A DNA stretch of 64,000 nt from NCBI GenBank assembly GCA_958428365.1, contig CAUAFT010000014.1:1-64000 (forward strand), given 5' to 3'. The stretch is from an uncultured Lachnospiraceae bacterium. GTDB taxonomy: Bacteria > Bacillota > Clostridia > Lachnospirales > Lachnospiraceae. This document shows positions 43,370 to 52,585 of this stretch, piece by piece. The translations under genes and the position numbers were made by a program. Within the stretch, counting starts at the first letter, position 1; each line of letters opens with the position of its first letter. The notes below the pieces were generated by a model. The model made no database searches. It worked only from the letters and a program-made list of their open reading frames with translations, and had not been told where the DNA came from.

Positions 43370-44017
43370 ATGACGAAAGAAGAACTGGCACTGGAAATAA
43401 TAGAACGCTTGAAAAAGGAATACCCGGACGCGGGCTGTACCCTGGATTATAACGAGGCATGGAGACTTCTGGTCAGCGTCCGTCTGGCGGCGCAGTGTAC
43501 GGATGCCAGGGTGAATGTGGTGGTGGAGGATCTCTATGCAAAATTTCCCGATGTGGATGCCCTGGCAGAGGCGGATCCGGCAGAGATCGAAGCCATTGTA
43601 AGACCCTGCGGTCTCGGCAAGAGCAAGGCGAGAGATATCAGCGCCTGTATGAAAATGTTAAAGGAAGAATACGGCGGCAGGGTTCCCGACGACTTCAACG
43701 CACTCTTAAAATTACCGGGTGTGGGAAGAAAAAGCGCCAACCTCATCATGGGAGATGTCTTTGGCAAGCCCGCCATTGTAACAGACACCCATTGTATCCG
43801 CCTTGTGAACCGGATGGGATTGGTAGATGGAATTAAGGAACCGAAAAAAGTGGAGATGGCATTGTGGAAGCTGATCCCGCCGGAGGAGGGGAGCGATTTC
43901 TGTCACCGTCTCGTTTACCATGGACGGGATATCTGTACGGCGAGAACAAAGCCCCACTGTGAAAAATGCTGTCTGGCAGATCTTTGCGCCAAAAACGGGG
44001 TGGAAGAGACACAGTAG
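43370..44017 (+). CDS. nth: Endonuclease III
   Basis: 215 aa. The DNA glycosylase/AP lyase that removes oxidised pyrimidines. The helix-hairpin-helix LPGVGRKSANLIMG carries the catalytic lysine, VTDTHCIRLVNR the catalytic aspartate, and C-x6-C-x2-C-x5-C (DICTARTKPHCEKCCLADLC) the 4Fe-4S cluster. ATG 43370, with GAGGTG upstream; a GTG two codons earlier is in frame. Full length and intact. Confidence 0.95.
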   Translation: MTKEELALEIIERLKKEYPDAGCTLDYNEAWRLLVSVRLAAQCTDARVNVVVEDLYAKFPDVDALAEADPAEIEAIVRPCGLGKSKARDISACMKMLKEEYGGRVPDDFNALLKLPGVGRKSANLIMGDVFGKPAIVTDTHCIRLVNRMGLVDGIKEPKKVEMALWKLIPPEEGSDFCHRLVYHGRDICTARTKPHCEKCCLADLCAKNGVEETQ

Positions 44018-44117
44018 GAAAAAAGGCGTTTCCAACAGATGGATGTTATATAAAACAGTTATCCGGCATGAGAAAGAGATCCCTGGAATAGAATAAGAAA
44101 AAAGCCAAGAGGACAAA

Positions 44118-44684
44118 GTGCAAAGAAGAATCAGAAAACTGGAGGAGGGACTAAAGACGGCGTATATCTGTTCGGACAGCGGTTCGGATCGAAGCTACCG
44201 TCCCCAATTCCTCTTCAATGACGAGGAAGAAGGATGTCGGGTACTGGATGCCATTATGGAGGAACTGGAACACTGTGAATCTTTTTTTATCAGTGCGGCA
44301 TTTATCACACAGGGAGGGCTCTCGCTGCTCATGCCTGCCTTTTTGGAATTGGAAAAGCGGGGGATTCCGGGCAGGATATTGACCACTGATTATCAGGGAA
44401 TCAGTGAGCCGTCGGCACTTCGAAAATTAGAGAAATTGAAAAACATAGAACTTCGGGTCTATAAAGCGAAAGAAAACGGAACAGGGTTCCATACCAAGGG
44501 CTATGTGTTCCGGCGGGAGGGATTATATCGGATCATTCTTGGAAGCTCCAATATTACAAAACCAGCTCTGACCAGCAACCGGGAATGGAATATCCGGTTT
44601 ATTTCTACCGGGCAGGGAGAGTTGGTGAAAGAGATAGAAGGGGAATTTGAGAGAATGTGGAAAATCTCCCAACAAAATGGATGA
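44118..44684 (+). pseudogene. PLD-like N-terminal fragment of a helicase (C-terminus missing)
   Basis: 188 aa. The sequence (PQFLFNDEEEGCRVLDAI, SFFISAAFITQGGLSLL, FHTKGYVF, ILGSSNITKPALTSNREWN) is the PLD-type nuclease domain that normally opens DEAD-box helicases of about 950 aa carrying DUF3427. Here it stops just after EGEFERMW with no helicase following. GTG 44118 has GAGGAC upstream. It might survive as a stand-alone nuclease-like protein, since the HxK motif is intact. Confidence 0.65.
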
Positions 44685-44759
44685 AATTCAATGATTTCTG
44701 ATAGTCCTGAAAAGAGAAATATGTTACAATAAAGCATATTTTGAAAACAGGGTGAGAAA

Positions 44760-46406
44760 ATGAAATTTTTCAGGGCATATATCATCACAGTGATCCTAGG
44801 TTTGCTGCTGGTGTTCGTTCTTTTTGTTACGGCAAAAGATGAGGGGAATACATGGACGAATGCCCGGCAAAGAGACTATAACGATAGCTGGACGATCGTC
44901 AGCGAAGAAGGGGAAAATCTTTACAAAGAGCTGCCGGAGACCTTTTCCAGAGAGGGAAGCGAGAGCATTACGCTGAAAAAACGTCTGCCGGGAGAGATCC
45001 AGGACGGAGCTGCCGTGGCATTTTATATGGGGCACAGTATCATTCACGCCTATGTAGGAGACGAACTGGTCTACACCTTTGATGTACCGGCAAATAAAAA
45101 GACAAGTAAGACGCCGGGAGCAACCTGGGCGTTTATCAACCTGTCTGAGGAAGACGGCGGCAAGACATTGACGATTGAACTGAGGCCGGTCTATGAGGGG
45201 GACGTCAATATTCCTGATATGATCTATGGAGACCGAGCAAAGATCGTGGTGGAAGTGATCATGGATCGGGTGGGAGCGGTATTGATATCAACACTGATGT
45301 TATGTATCGGTGGGGCGATCATCCTCTGTATGCTTCTGTTCAGGGAACGGCTTCATGCACCGGATTATATGTATTGGCTTGGAGTTTTTGCCGTCAATGC
45401 AGCAATCTGGTCTTTTATACAGACACAGTTATTATCCTTGATCTATGGATGGGATCTTCGGGGGAACCAGATATCTTTTATTGTATTTCAGATTCTGATC
45501 CTGCCTCTGATCTCCTATGTGAAGAATTTGTGTCAGGTGGAAGAGAGTAAGATATATGACGGGTTTTGTATTGCCAATATTGTGATTCTGGTACTGTCCA
45601 CCGTTTTACAGTTTGCAGGAATCAGAGATTACAGGGAAACGATCTGGATCTCCTATCTGTTCTGGATCGTCAGCGCAGTCTGGATGGTGTGGATCTCCCT
45701 GCGTTCTGTCATCAGAAGCAACAAAAAGAACAAGGCGTTGATACTTCAATGTGCCGCCCTTGTGGTCCTGATCGCGGTGGTTGCCATTGATATGCAGAAT
45801 TATCTCAGCGCGGAGAGCGGGGACTGCGCCAGATTCAGCAGAATTGTGCTGCTGCTCTATCTGATCATACAGATCTATATTATCTTTGAGGATTCCGTAA
45901 AACTGATCCATCTGGGCGAACAGTTTGAGAAGGTCTCAAAAGAAGCGCGGCATGATGCCCTGACAAAGCTCTCTAATCGAACGGCATTTGAGAAAGATAT
46001 GGCAAAATATCCGGCGATGCTCACCTCAGGCGTGGCGATGTTCGATCTGAATAATCTGAAATATTTTAACGATATACATGGACATTCCATGGGAGATTAT
46101 TATATCATTGTATGCAGTGAGATCATTCAGGACATCTTTGGAAGCCATGGAAAGGTATACCGCATAGGCGGGGACGAGTTCTGCGCCGTGGTGGAACTGG
46201 TGAACGAGGAGAAGTTCGAGGAGCTGCGCAGGGCAATGGATGACAGGATCGAAGCGCTGAACGGGCGTTTCTTTGAAAATAAAATGTCGGTGGCATCCGG
46301 ATTTGCGAATTTCAGATCAGAGGCAGACAAAGATATCCATGATACGGTAAAACGCGCCGATGCGAGAATGTACGAGTGCAAAGCGGCGATGAAACAAATA
46401 AGATAA
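44760..46406 (+). CDS. Membrane diguanylate cyclase (GGDEF)
   Basis: 548 aa. One N-terminal helix, an extracellular domain of about 140 residues resembling a 7TMR-DISM sensor (LKKRLPGEIQDGAAVAFYMG), seven hydrophobic helices (about 185-390), then a GGDEF domain with an intact GGDEF at 470-474 (YRIGGDEFCAVV). No RxxD inhibitory site precedes it. It should make cyclic-di-GMP in response to an extracellular cue. ATG 44760 follows GGGTGAG. Followed after 34 bases by the DUF5808 gene. Confidence 0.92.
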   Translation: MKFFRAYIITVILGLLLVFVLFVTAKDEGNTWTNARQRDYNDSWTIVSEEGENLYKELPETFSREGSESITLKKRLPGEIQDGAAVAFYMGHSIIHAYVGDELVYTFDVPANKKTSKTPGATWAFINLSEEDGGKTLTIELRPVYEGDVNIPDMIYGDRAKIVVEVIMDRVGAVLISTLMLCIGGAIILCMLLFRERLHAPDYMYWLGVFAVNAAIWSFIQTQLLSLIYGWDLRGNQISFIVFQILILPLISYVKNLCQVEESKIYDGFCIANIVILVLSTVLQFAGIRDYRETIWISYLFWIVSAVWMVWISLRSVIRSNKKNKALILQCAALVVLIAVVAIDMQNYLSAESGDCARFSRIVLLLYLIIQIYIIFEDSVKLIHLGEQFEKVSKEARHDALTKLSNRTAFEKDMAKYPAMLTSGVAMFDLNNLKYFNDIHGHSMGDYYIIVCSEIIQDIFGSHGKVYRIGGDEFCAVVELVNEEKFEELRRAMDDRIEALNGRFFENKMSVASGFANFRSEADKDIHDTVKRADARMYECKAAMKQIR

Positions 46407-46440
46407 GGATGGTTCTTCAGACCATAAAAGGAGGAATTGG

Positions 46441-47331
46441 ATGAATGCAGAGATAATTGTTGCGATCTGTTATTATGTGGTGCTGATTGCACAGTTTTGG
46501 ATCATGTGGAAGGAAAGGAATCCAAAGGAGAATGAGATATTTGCTGTGACCATACCGAATGCGGTGATGGAAAATGAGGAGATTTTAAGAGTTCGTAAAA
46601 AATACGGTAATACTCTGATGATTGTAGGAATTTTGATGGCGGTACTGCCTGTAAGCCTGTTGCTGACGGACTGGATGACGGTTCAGGCGATGGTGTGGAT
46701 GATCTTGTTTATTCTGATGATGCTGCTTAGCTTCCTGCCTTACTGGATGGCAAACAAAAACGTTAAGAAGCTGAAGGAGGAAAACCGCTACATGGATCAG
46801 GCGCCGGGACTGAAGGAGATTGATCCGTATTGGAAACACGGTATTTTCTATTGCAATCCCCAGGATGAACGTCTTACGACGGAAAAAAAGATTGGGATCG
46901 GCACCTGTATCAACCACGCAAAACCTATGGGAAAATTCCTGACAGGTCTTGCCTGGGTGTTGATCGCGACGCTTTTGGCCTTTGGCGTCTATCTGATCCG
47001 GGTTCAGTCCACACCGCTGAAGCTCTCCTTTGAGGACGGAGTCTTAGAGTCCGGGCAGATCAGGACCAACTACAGCCTGGACGCCGATGTGATGCAGATG
47101 GCAATGCTCTTAGATGAGATGCCGGCGGGAACCAAGGTGATTGGAACGGGCTTTGACAACCTGCAGCGCGGCGTCTACAATCTGGAGGGCTTTGGCAACT
47201 GCAAGGTGAATGTGAACCCGCAGAACCATGCCTTTATCCTGATCTACGCGGAGGACGGCTTCTATATCTTTTCTGCAGATACGGATAAAAAGACGGAAAA
47301 GATCTATGAAAAATTAAAAGAAGAGTTATAG
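46441..47331 (+). CDS. DUF5808-domain membrane protein
   Basis: 296 aa. Three or four membrane helices (residues 5-22, 58-78, 80-100, 160-185), a soluble loop with DPYWKHGIFYCNPQDERLTT typical of DUF5808, and a C-terminal region (about 190-296) with a PH-like beta fold that ends in a helix. Function unknown. AAAGGAGG ribosome site. A strong hairpin and terminator follow. Confidence 0.8.
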   Translation: MNAEIIVAICYYVVLIAQFWIMWKERNPKENEIFAVTIPNAVMENEEILRVRKKYGNTLMIVGILMAVLPVSLLLTDWMTVQAMVWMILFILMMLLSFLPYWMANKNVKKLKEENRYMDQAPGLKEIDPYWKHGIFYCNPQDERLTTEKKIGIGTCINHAKPMGKFLTGLAWVLIATLLAFGVYLIRVQSTPLKLSFEDGVLESGQIRTNYSLDADVMQMAMLLDEMPAGTKVIGTGFDNLQRGVYNLEGFGNCKVNVNPQNHAFILIYAEDGFYIFSADTDKKTEKIYEKLKEEL

Positions 47332-47340
47332 ACAACAAAT

Positions 47341-47380
47341 GCCCCCGGTATGCCAGAACAATATCCGACATGCCGGGGGC
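47341..47380 (+). repeat. G+C-rich inverted repeat
   Basis: GCCCCCGGTATG (47341-47352) and CATGCCGGGGGC (47369-47380), 12 bp with one wobble, with no T run after it. It precedes the true terminator. Confidence 0.6.
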
Positions 47381-47395
47381 GTGTGTTGTGAGAAA

Positions 47396-47430
47396 ATATC
47401 CTGTGATACCTTATTCACAGGATATTTTTT
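47396..47430. terminator. Bidirectional terminator overlapping the thiT 3' end
   Basis: ATATCCTGTGA (47396-47406) and TCACAGGATAT (47415-47425), 11 perfect pairs, then TTTTT. It overlaps the last codons of the convergent thiT gene. Confidence 0.8.
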
Positions 47431-48091
47431 TTATATGTTTTAAGGCATTGTTTACGGCAGGAATCGCGATCACGATCAGGGTGATGACTGCCTCCGTCAA
47501 CAGGTAGGAACCGTTGTATGCCAGGGAATAGATCGGAGCGCTCATACCGCTTCCCTCTGCGTATGCGGCAAAAAACAGCAGACCGGAGAGGAAGGCGAAG
47601 ACATAACGTCCCAGAACTCCGGCAATGTAACCCTTGATAAGACCATGTTTGGAGTTCTGGAAGAATCCTGAGAGTCCCAGGGCGCCGAAAGCCAGAGGAT
47701 AGTCTACGATCATCTGCGGGATGGAGTAGAAGACCGGCTCAATGACAAATTGCAGAAGCCCGTAGGCAACGGCGGTCATCAGCCCCACCTTCGGTCCATA
47801 CCAGTAACCGATCAGGACGATGAAGAGCATACTGAACAGGGTGATGGAACCTCCCATTGGCAGGTCAAAAAATTTAATCATGGAAGTGACGATCCCCAGC
47901 GCCATGGCAGCGGCGGAAAAGACAAGCTGCTTTGTAGAGAGCTTTTTCGATTCCTCCCGGCTTCGGATCAATAGTGCAATGGCGATCAGCGCTACGATCA
48001 GAGCCACGACAGTGAGGATTCCCGCCGTGGTGAGCTGGAACACATCCTCATCCCAACTGTTCTTGGTTGGAAATGCAAAAAAATCAGACAT
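47411..48091 (-). CDS. thiT: Thiamine ECF transporter substrate-binding protein ThiT
   Basis: 226 aa with six membrane helices. The ThiT core is clear: a short helix AAAMALGIVTSMIKFFDLPM, GSITLFSMLFIVLIGYWYG, then YGLLQFVIEPVFYSIPQMIV containing the thiamine-contacting residues. It is the S-component that binds thiamine and joins a shared ECF energising module encoded elsewhere. I chose ATG 48091 behind AGGAGG; the frame extends to 48202 only through its promoter. No TPP riboswitch is seen upstream; instead a palindrome overlaps the promoter. Confidence 0.93.
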   Translation of the reverse strand: MSDFFAFPTKNSWDEDVFQLTTAGILTVVALIVALIAIALLIRSREESKKLSTKQLVFSAAAMALGIVTSMIKFFDLPMGGSITLFSMLFIVLIGYWYGPKVGLMTAVAYGLLQFVIEPVFYSIPQMIVDYPLAFGALGLSGFFQNSKHGLIKGYIAGVLGRYVFAFLSGLLFFAAYAEGSGMSAPIYSLAYNGSYLLTEAVITLIVIAIPAVNNALKHIKKISCE

Positions 48092-48106
48092 AAAAAATAC
48101 CTCCTG

Positions 48107-48166
48107 TATATGTAATTCAAAAATAGTCAACGAATTACATATATAGCAGGTTGCGAGGAATGTCAA
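48107..48166 (-). promoter_or_regulatory. thiT promoter with 12-bp palindromic operator
   Basis: On the minus strand TTGACA (48166-48161), 17 bases and TATATG (48143-48138). A perfect inverted repeat, TATATGTAATTC / GAATTACATATA (plus-strand arms 48107-48118 and 48132-48143, 13-base spacer), covers the -10 box and transcription start, as a repressor operator would. Confidence 0.7.
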
Positions 48167-48192
48167 GTAAAACAGAAAAATAAGGACTAAGG

Positions 48193-48516
48193 AAAACACC
48201 ACCTTCGAATCCTTCGTTTCAAAGATGGTGCTTTCAAAATTCCTTATCCAATGGAGTTTCCTCTCTTTCGTAGTTCTGTTTTTCGTTCGTTTGACCTTTT
48301 TCAGATCATTTAATCTTTTTAGATTATTTGGTCTTTCTTTCGATCTCTTCTTCTTATTTCTGTTCCTTTTTACTTATTGGCTTTTGGCTTATGTTTTTGG
48401 TGGTCCGTACCTCCTTTTCTTAATTTATCTATGTTTATCTTTTTTTATTTGTATCTTACGTTCCCATTGGACTGTACCTCCTTGTTTTATTTGTTTTTTT
48501 CTTCTGTTCTTTTGTT
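48193..48516 (-). ncRNA. Candidate A-rich small RNA with repeated Shine-Dalgarno-like motifs
   Basis: A consensus promoter (48523-48551) and an intrinsic terminator delimit a minus-strand transcript of about 320 nt: stem AAGATGGTG / CACCACCTT (plus-strand 48222-48230 and 48197-48205), then TTTT. The RNA is very purine-rich, contains AAGGAGGTAC twice and GAGAGGAAAC once, and holds no credible ORF: the first GGAGG leads only to a three-codon ORF (M-G-T-stop). It matches no RNA class I can recall. It could alternatively be a long leader, but thiT has its own promoter. Confidence 0.6.
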
Positions 48517-48522
48517 GATTTT

Positions 48523-48551
48523 ATATTACCAGATAAAAAAGGATTTGTCAA
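48523..48551 (-). promoter_or_regulatory. Promoter of the candidate small RNA
   Basis: Minus strand: TTGACA (48551-48546), exactly 17 bases, TAATAT (48528-48523), one base off full consensus. Confidence 0.75.
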
Positions 48552-48630
48552 TATAAAAAATAATAATTTTAAATTTATTTTTAAAATGTCTGAAAATTGA
48601 GAATACAATAAACAATTTATGCAACAAAGA

Positions 48631-48885
48631 TTATTTTGAATTGGATTCGTAGGCTTCCCGGCAGGCTCTGGCGAGCTGGTCTCCGCAGGAAGTCGGGCGT
48701 CCGTTACAGGAGATGCCGCTGAGCTTCTTTTCCACATCTTCTACGGTCAGACCCTCCACCAGCTTTGGGATTGCCTGAAGATTGCCGTCGCATCCTCCGT
48801 AGAATTTTACATATTTTACAACATTGCCGTCCAGCTCCACATCGATCCGCTTGGAGCAGGTACCCTTTGTCTGATAGACGTACAT
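48631..48885 (-). CDS. TSCPD-domain protein (TIGR03905 type)
   Basis: 84 aa. The whole protein is a TSCPD domain: VYQTKGTCSKRIDVELDGNV, YGGCDGNLQAIPKLVEG and CNGRPTSCGDQLARA with its conserved cysteines. The domain otherwise caps some ribonucleotide reductases, where it binds zinc; the free form is of unknown function. ATG 48885 follows AAAGGAGG. The reading frame continues upstream to 48981 without a better start. Confidence 0.88.
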   Translation of the reverse strand: MYVYQTKGTCSKRIDVELDGNVVKYVKFYGGCDGNLQAIPKLVEGLTVEDVEKKLSGISCNGRPTSCGDQLARACREAYESNSK

Positions 48886-48990
48886 ACTCTTGTCCTCCTT
48901 TGAAATGATCTGTTGAAATGAGTATAACACGGAAGTTCCGACGGCGGTAACATATTTACAAAAAATTAATAAATCGTTCATTTTAGATTG

Positions 48991-49019
48991 TTGTTTCAGT
49001 ATTATGTTCGTGATAGAAT
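48991..49019 (+). promoter_or_regulatory. Promoter of secA
   Basis: TTGTTT (48991-48996), 17 bases and TAGAAT (49014-49019), about 70 bases before the secA ATG. Confidence 0.55.
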
Positions 49020-49092
49020 TATTCTAATGCGTATATAAGCATATCCAGAAGAAAACTGCCAGTTACGACAGTGAGAACGATAGGAGATTGAT

Positions 49093-51660
49093 ATGAAGAT
49101 AGCAGAAAAGATATTTGGTACTCATAGTGAAAGGGAATTGAAAATAGTAAACCCTATTGTAGATAAGATAGAAGCCCTGCGGGATTCTATGATGGCACTG
49201 TCTGACGAGCAGTTAAGAGAAAAAACGAAAGAATACAAAAAACGCTTGGAAGATGGCGAGACCTTAGATCAGTTACTGCCGGAGGCATTTGCCACGGTGA
49301 GGGAGGCAGCCCGCCGTACGCTGGGAATGGAGCATTACCGGGTACAGCTTATGGGAGGCGTGGTCCTGCATCAGGGACGTATCTCCGAGATGAAGACCGG
49401 AGAAGGTAAGACCCTGGTGTCCACCCTGCCGGCATATCTGAATGCCCTGGAGGGAAAGGGCGTTCACATCGTTACGGTCAACGACTATCTGGCGAAGCGT
49501 GACGCCGAGTGGATGGGCAAGGTTCATGAATTTCTGGGACTGACGGTGGGCGTGGTCCTAAACAGCATGGACAGCGAGGAGCGCAAGGCGGCTTACGACT
49601 GTGACATTACTTATATTACGAATAACGAGCTGGGCTTCGATTATCTGAGAGATAATATGGTCATCTATAAGGAACAGCTTGTTCAGCGGGGACTTCATTA
49701 TGCCATCATCGACGAGGTGGACTCCGTACTGATCGACGAGGCGCGGACGCCGTTAATTATATCAGGACAGAGCGGCAAGTCCACAAGTCTCTATGAAGCC
49801 TGCGATATTCTGGCAAGACAGCTGGTAAGAGGAGAGGAGAGCCAGGAATTTTCCAAGATGGACGCTATCATGGGAATCGAGGTGGAGGAGACAGGTGACT
49901 TCATTGTCAATGAAAAAGACAAGGTCGTGAACCTGACTCAGGAAGGTGTAAAGAAGGTAGAGCAGTTCTTTAAGATCGACAACCTTGCGGATCCGGAGAA
50001 TCTGGAGATCCAGCACAACATCACCCTGGCGCTTCGTGCCCATAATCTGATGTTCCGGGATCAGGACTATGTGGTACAGGACGACAAGGTATTGATCGTA
50101 GATGAATTTACCGGACGTATCATGCCGGGACGCCGTTACTCCGACGGTCTCCATCAGGCGATCGAGGCGAAGGAGCATGTTAAGGTAAAGAGGGAGAGTA
50201 AGACCCTTGCCACCATTACATTCCAGAACTTCTTTAATAAATATGAGAAAAAAGCCGGCATGACAGGTACGGCGCTCACCGAGGAAAAAGAGTTCCGCGA
50301 CATCTATGGAATGGACGTTATCGTGATCCCTACCAATATGCCGGTCATCCGTGAGGACTTACAGGACGCCGTGTATAAGACCAAAAAAGAAAAATACCAC
50401 GCCGTAGTGGAGGAGGTCATCAAGGCGCATGAAAAAGGACAGCCGGTACTGGTGGGTACCATTACCATTGATATCTCAGAGGAGATCAGCCGTCTTTTGA
50501 AAAAAGAGGGGATCCAGCACAAGGTATTGAATGCGAAGTTCCATGAGATGGAGGCGGAGATCGTTGCGGACGCCGGCGTACATGGAGCAGTGACCATTGC
50601 CACCAACATGGCAGGACGTGGTACGGATATCAAGCTGGACGATGAGGCGAGAGCGGCAGGAGGTCTGAAGATCATCGGTACGGAGCGTCACGAATCCAGA
50701 CGTATTGACAACCAGCTGCGTGGTCGTTCCGGTCGTCAGGGAGATCCGGGACAATCTCAGTTTTTTATCTCTCTGGAGGATGATCTGATGCGTCTTTTCG
50801 GTTCCGAGAAGCTGATGGATGTGTTCAGCGCCCTGGGAGTGCCGGAAAATGAGCAGATCCAGCACAAGATGCTGACCAATGCCATTGAAAAAGCCCAGAT
50901 GAAGATCGAGGGCAACAACTTCGGTATCCGTAAGAATCTTCTGGAATATGACCAGGTGATGAACGATCAAAGAGAGATCATCTATGCGGAACGCCGCCGG
51001 GTACTGGATGGTGAGAGCATGAGAGATGTGATCTATAAGATGATTACGGACCGTGTGGAGAATACCATTGATACCTGTATTTCTTCGGATATCCCGAAGG
51101 AAGAGTGGAATCTGACCGAGTTGAATGAGCTTCTGCTTCCGATCGTACCGGTGAAGGCGGTGACGGAGGAGTCGGTTCAGGATTTCAAGGATGTGAAGCA
51201 GTTGAAGCACAGCCTCAAGGAGCAGGCTGTGAAGCTGTATGAGGCGAAAGAAGCGGAATTTCCGGAGCCGGAGGCGCTGCGTGAACTGGAGCGGGTTATC
51301 CTGCTGAAGGTCATTGACCGCAAATGGATGGATCACATCGACGATATGGATCAGCTCCGACAGGGAATTGGTCTGCAGGCATACGGACAGAAGGATCCGC
51401 TGGTGGAATATAAGATGAGCGGTTTTGATATGTTCGACGATATGACGGCGAACATCCAGGAGGATACGGTCAGACTCTTATTCCATGTCCGCATTGAACA
51501 GAAGGTAGAGAGGGAACAGGTTGCAAAGGTAACCGGAACCAACAAGGACGCTTCCGCCCCGGCAGCGCCAAAGCGCAGGGAGAGCGCCAAGGTCTATCCG
51601 AACGATCCATGTCCATGCGGCAGCGGAAAGAAATATAAACAGTGCTGTGGAAGAAAATAG
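49093..51660 (+). CDS. secA: Preprotein translocase ATPase SecA
   Basis: 855 aa, full-length motor of the Sec pathway. Visible: MKTGEGKTL (Walker A), DEVDSVLIDEARTPL (DEAD-like box), TNMAGRGTDIKL and HESRRIDNQLRGRSGRQGDPG of the second motor half, and the C-terminal zinc tail CPCGSGKKYKQCCGRK (SEC-C). The tail and length identify the main SecA rather than SecA2. ATG after AGGAG. prfB, which often follows secA in Firmicutes, is not present here. Terminator at 51731. Confidence 0.98.
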   Translation: MKIAEKIFGTHSERELKIVNPIVDKIEALRDSMMALSDEQLREKTKEYKKRLEDGETLDQLLPEAFATVREAARRTLGMEHYRVQLMGGVVLHQGRISEMKTGEGKTLVSTLPAYLNALEGKGVHIVTVNDYLAKRDAEWMGKVHEFLGLTVGVVLNSMDSEERKAAYDCDITYITNNELGFDYLRDNMVIYKEQLVQRGLHYAIIDEVDSVLIDEARTPLIISGQSGKSTSLYEACDILARQLVRGEESQEFSKMDAIMGIEVEETGDFIVNEKDKVVNLTQEGVKKVEQFFKIDNLADPENLEIQHNITLALRAHNLMFRDQDYVVQDDKVLIVDEFTGRIMPGRRYSDGLHQAIEAKEHVKVKRESKTLATITFQNFFNKYEKKAGMTGTALTEEKEFRDIYGMDVIVIPTNMPVIREDLQDAVYKTKKEKYHAVVEEVIKAHEKGQPVLVGTITIDISEEISRLLKKEGIQHKVLNAKFHEMEAEIVADAGVHGAVTIATNMAGRGTDIKLDDEARAAGGLKIIGTERHESRRIDNQLRGRSGRQGDPGQSQFFISLEDDLMRLFGSEKLMDVFSALGVPENEQIQHKMLTNAIEKAQMKIEGNNFGIRKNLLEYDQVMNDQREIIYAERRRVLDGESMRDVIYKMITDRVENTIDTCISSDIPKEEWNLTELNELLLPIVPVKAVTEESVQDFKDVKQLKHSLKEQAVKLYEAKEAEFPEPEALRELERVILLKVIDRKWMDHIDDMDQLRQGIGLQAYGQKDPLVEYKMSGFDMFDDMTANIQEDTVRLLFHVRIEQKVEREQVAKVTGTNKDASAPAAPKRRESAKVYPNDPCPCGSGKKYKQCCGRK

Positions 51661-51730
51661 CAGAAAGATTTTTTGCATGAATTTGAATTGAGATGAATTT
51701 GAATTAAGAAGATAAGAGGCACAGATTGGG

Positions 51731-51761
51731 AAAAAGCATCCCGGTCTATGCTTCTTTTTTT
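51731..51761. terminator. secA terminator
   Basis: AAGCAT (51734-51739) and ATGCTT (51748-51753), with flanking A and T runs on both sides, followed by CTTTTTTT. It overlaps the end of the convergent response-regulator gene and can act in both directions. Confidence 0.65.
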
Positions 51762-52426
51762 AGCTGCGCCTTGTATCCAAGTCCCCGGATGGTAACGATG
51801 GAAAAATCCGGGCAGTTACAAAAGCGGTTGCGCAGACGGTTGATATGGACGCTGACTGTGGCATCGGTGGAGTTGGAGGTGGGACCCCAGATGTCCTCCA
51901 ATAGCTGCATGCGGGAGAAGATCCGGTTCGGGCAGGACAGGAGCTTATATAATAAGTAAAATTCTTTTTGGGGAAGCGTCTGCTCGCAGTACATGGATCT
52001 CACGGTCAGGGAATCGTAAAACAGGGTGGTGTGCCCCACGGTGATGACCCGTTCGGCGGTAATCCTGGAACGGCGCAGCAGAGCTTTGACGCGAAGGAGG
52101 AGTTCCTCCTCGTCCGCCGGTTTGGTCATATAGTCGTCGGCTCCGGCGTGAAATCCTTTTTTGAGATCTGCCGGGGAGTGTCCGGCGGAGAGCATCAGGA
52201 TCGGAATGGAATGTCTGCAGTTCCGAAGCAGTCTGGTAAAGGAATAGCCGTCCATTCCGGGCATTACCACATCCAAAAGGATCAGGTCGATCCTGTTATT
52301 TTCAATGAACGCCAGCGCCTCCTCACAGGAAGCGGCTTCTAAGGGTTTATAGCCTGCATGGAACAGCAGGGTCTGTAAAAAATGTCTGTAGTTTTCATTA
52401 TCATCCACAATTAAAATCTGAAACAT
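51746..52426 (-). CDS. Orphan OmpR-family response regulator
   Basis: 226 aa. Receiver domain with D8/D9, phospho-acceptor D52 (LILLDVVMPGMDGY) and the KP of YMTKPAD; then a winged helix ending VSVHINRLRNRF ... TIRGLGYKAQ. No histidine kinase is adjacent. The gene is divergent from a Gld-like ABC transporter operon, and direct GTTTAA repeats lie over the transporter promoter, so it is the probable regulator of that operon. Confidence 0.88.
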   Translation of the reverse strand: MFQILIVDDNENYRHFLQTLLFHAGYKPLEAASCEEALAFIENNRIDLILLDVVMPGMDGYSFTRLLRNCRHSIPILMLSAGHSPADLKKGFHAGADDYMTKPADEEELLLRVKALLRRSRITAERVITVGHTTLFYDSLTVRSMYCEQTLPQKEFYLLYKLLSCPNRIFSRMQLLEDIWGPTSNSTDATVSVHINRLRNRFCNCPDFSIVTIRGLGYKAQLKKEA

Positions 52427-52585
52427 GGTCTACCTCTGTTTGAAACAGATGAAAGATCTTTCGATCATTCATCTTCCATATATGTTTTATTTTGGAAAGA
52501 AAATGTGATGAAATTATCAAAGAAATGCAAAGAATCTGTGTCCGGCAGTTTGAATTAACACATTTTTCAAAATTTGTCCTCCATT

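Noticed and set aside
48092..48250. TPP riboswitch before thiT
   Set aside because: No conserved CUGAGA or ACCUGAUCUGG-like aptamer cores were found on the minus strand; the palindrome over the promoter is too small to be a TPP aptamer.
48225..48518. Plus-strand 97-codon hydrophobic ORF
   Set aside because: Its Phe/Leu-rich sequence is the mirror of the purine-rich minus-strand RNA. It has no ribosome site, and the minus strand carries a near-consensus promoter and a terminator.
50476..51336. Long antisense ORF inside secA
   Set aside because: It is a codon shadow of secA with no ribosome site and no recognisable domain.
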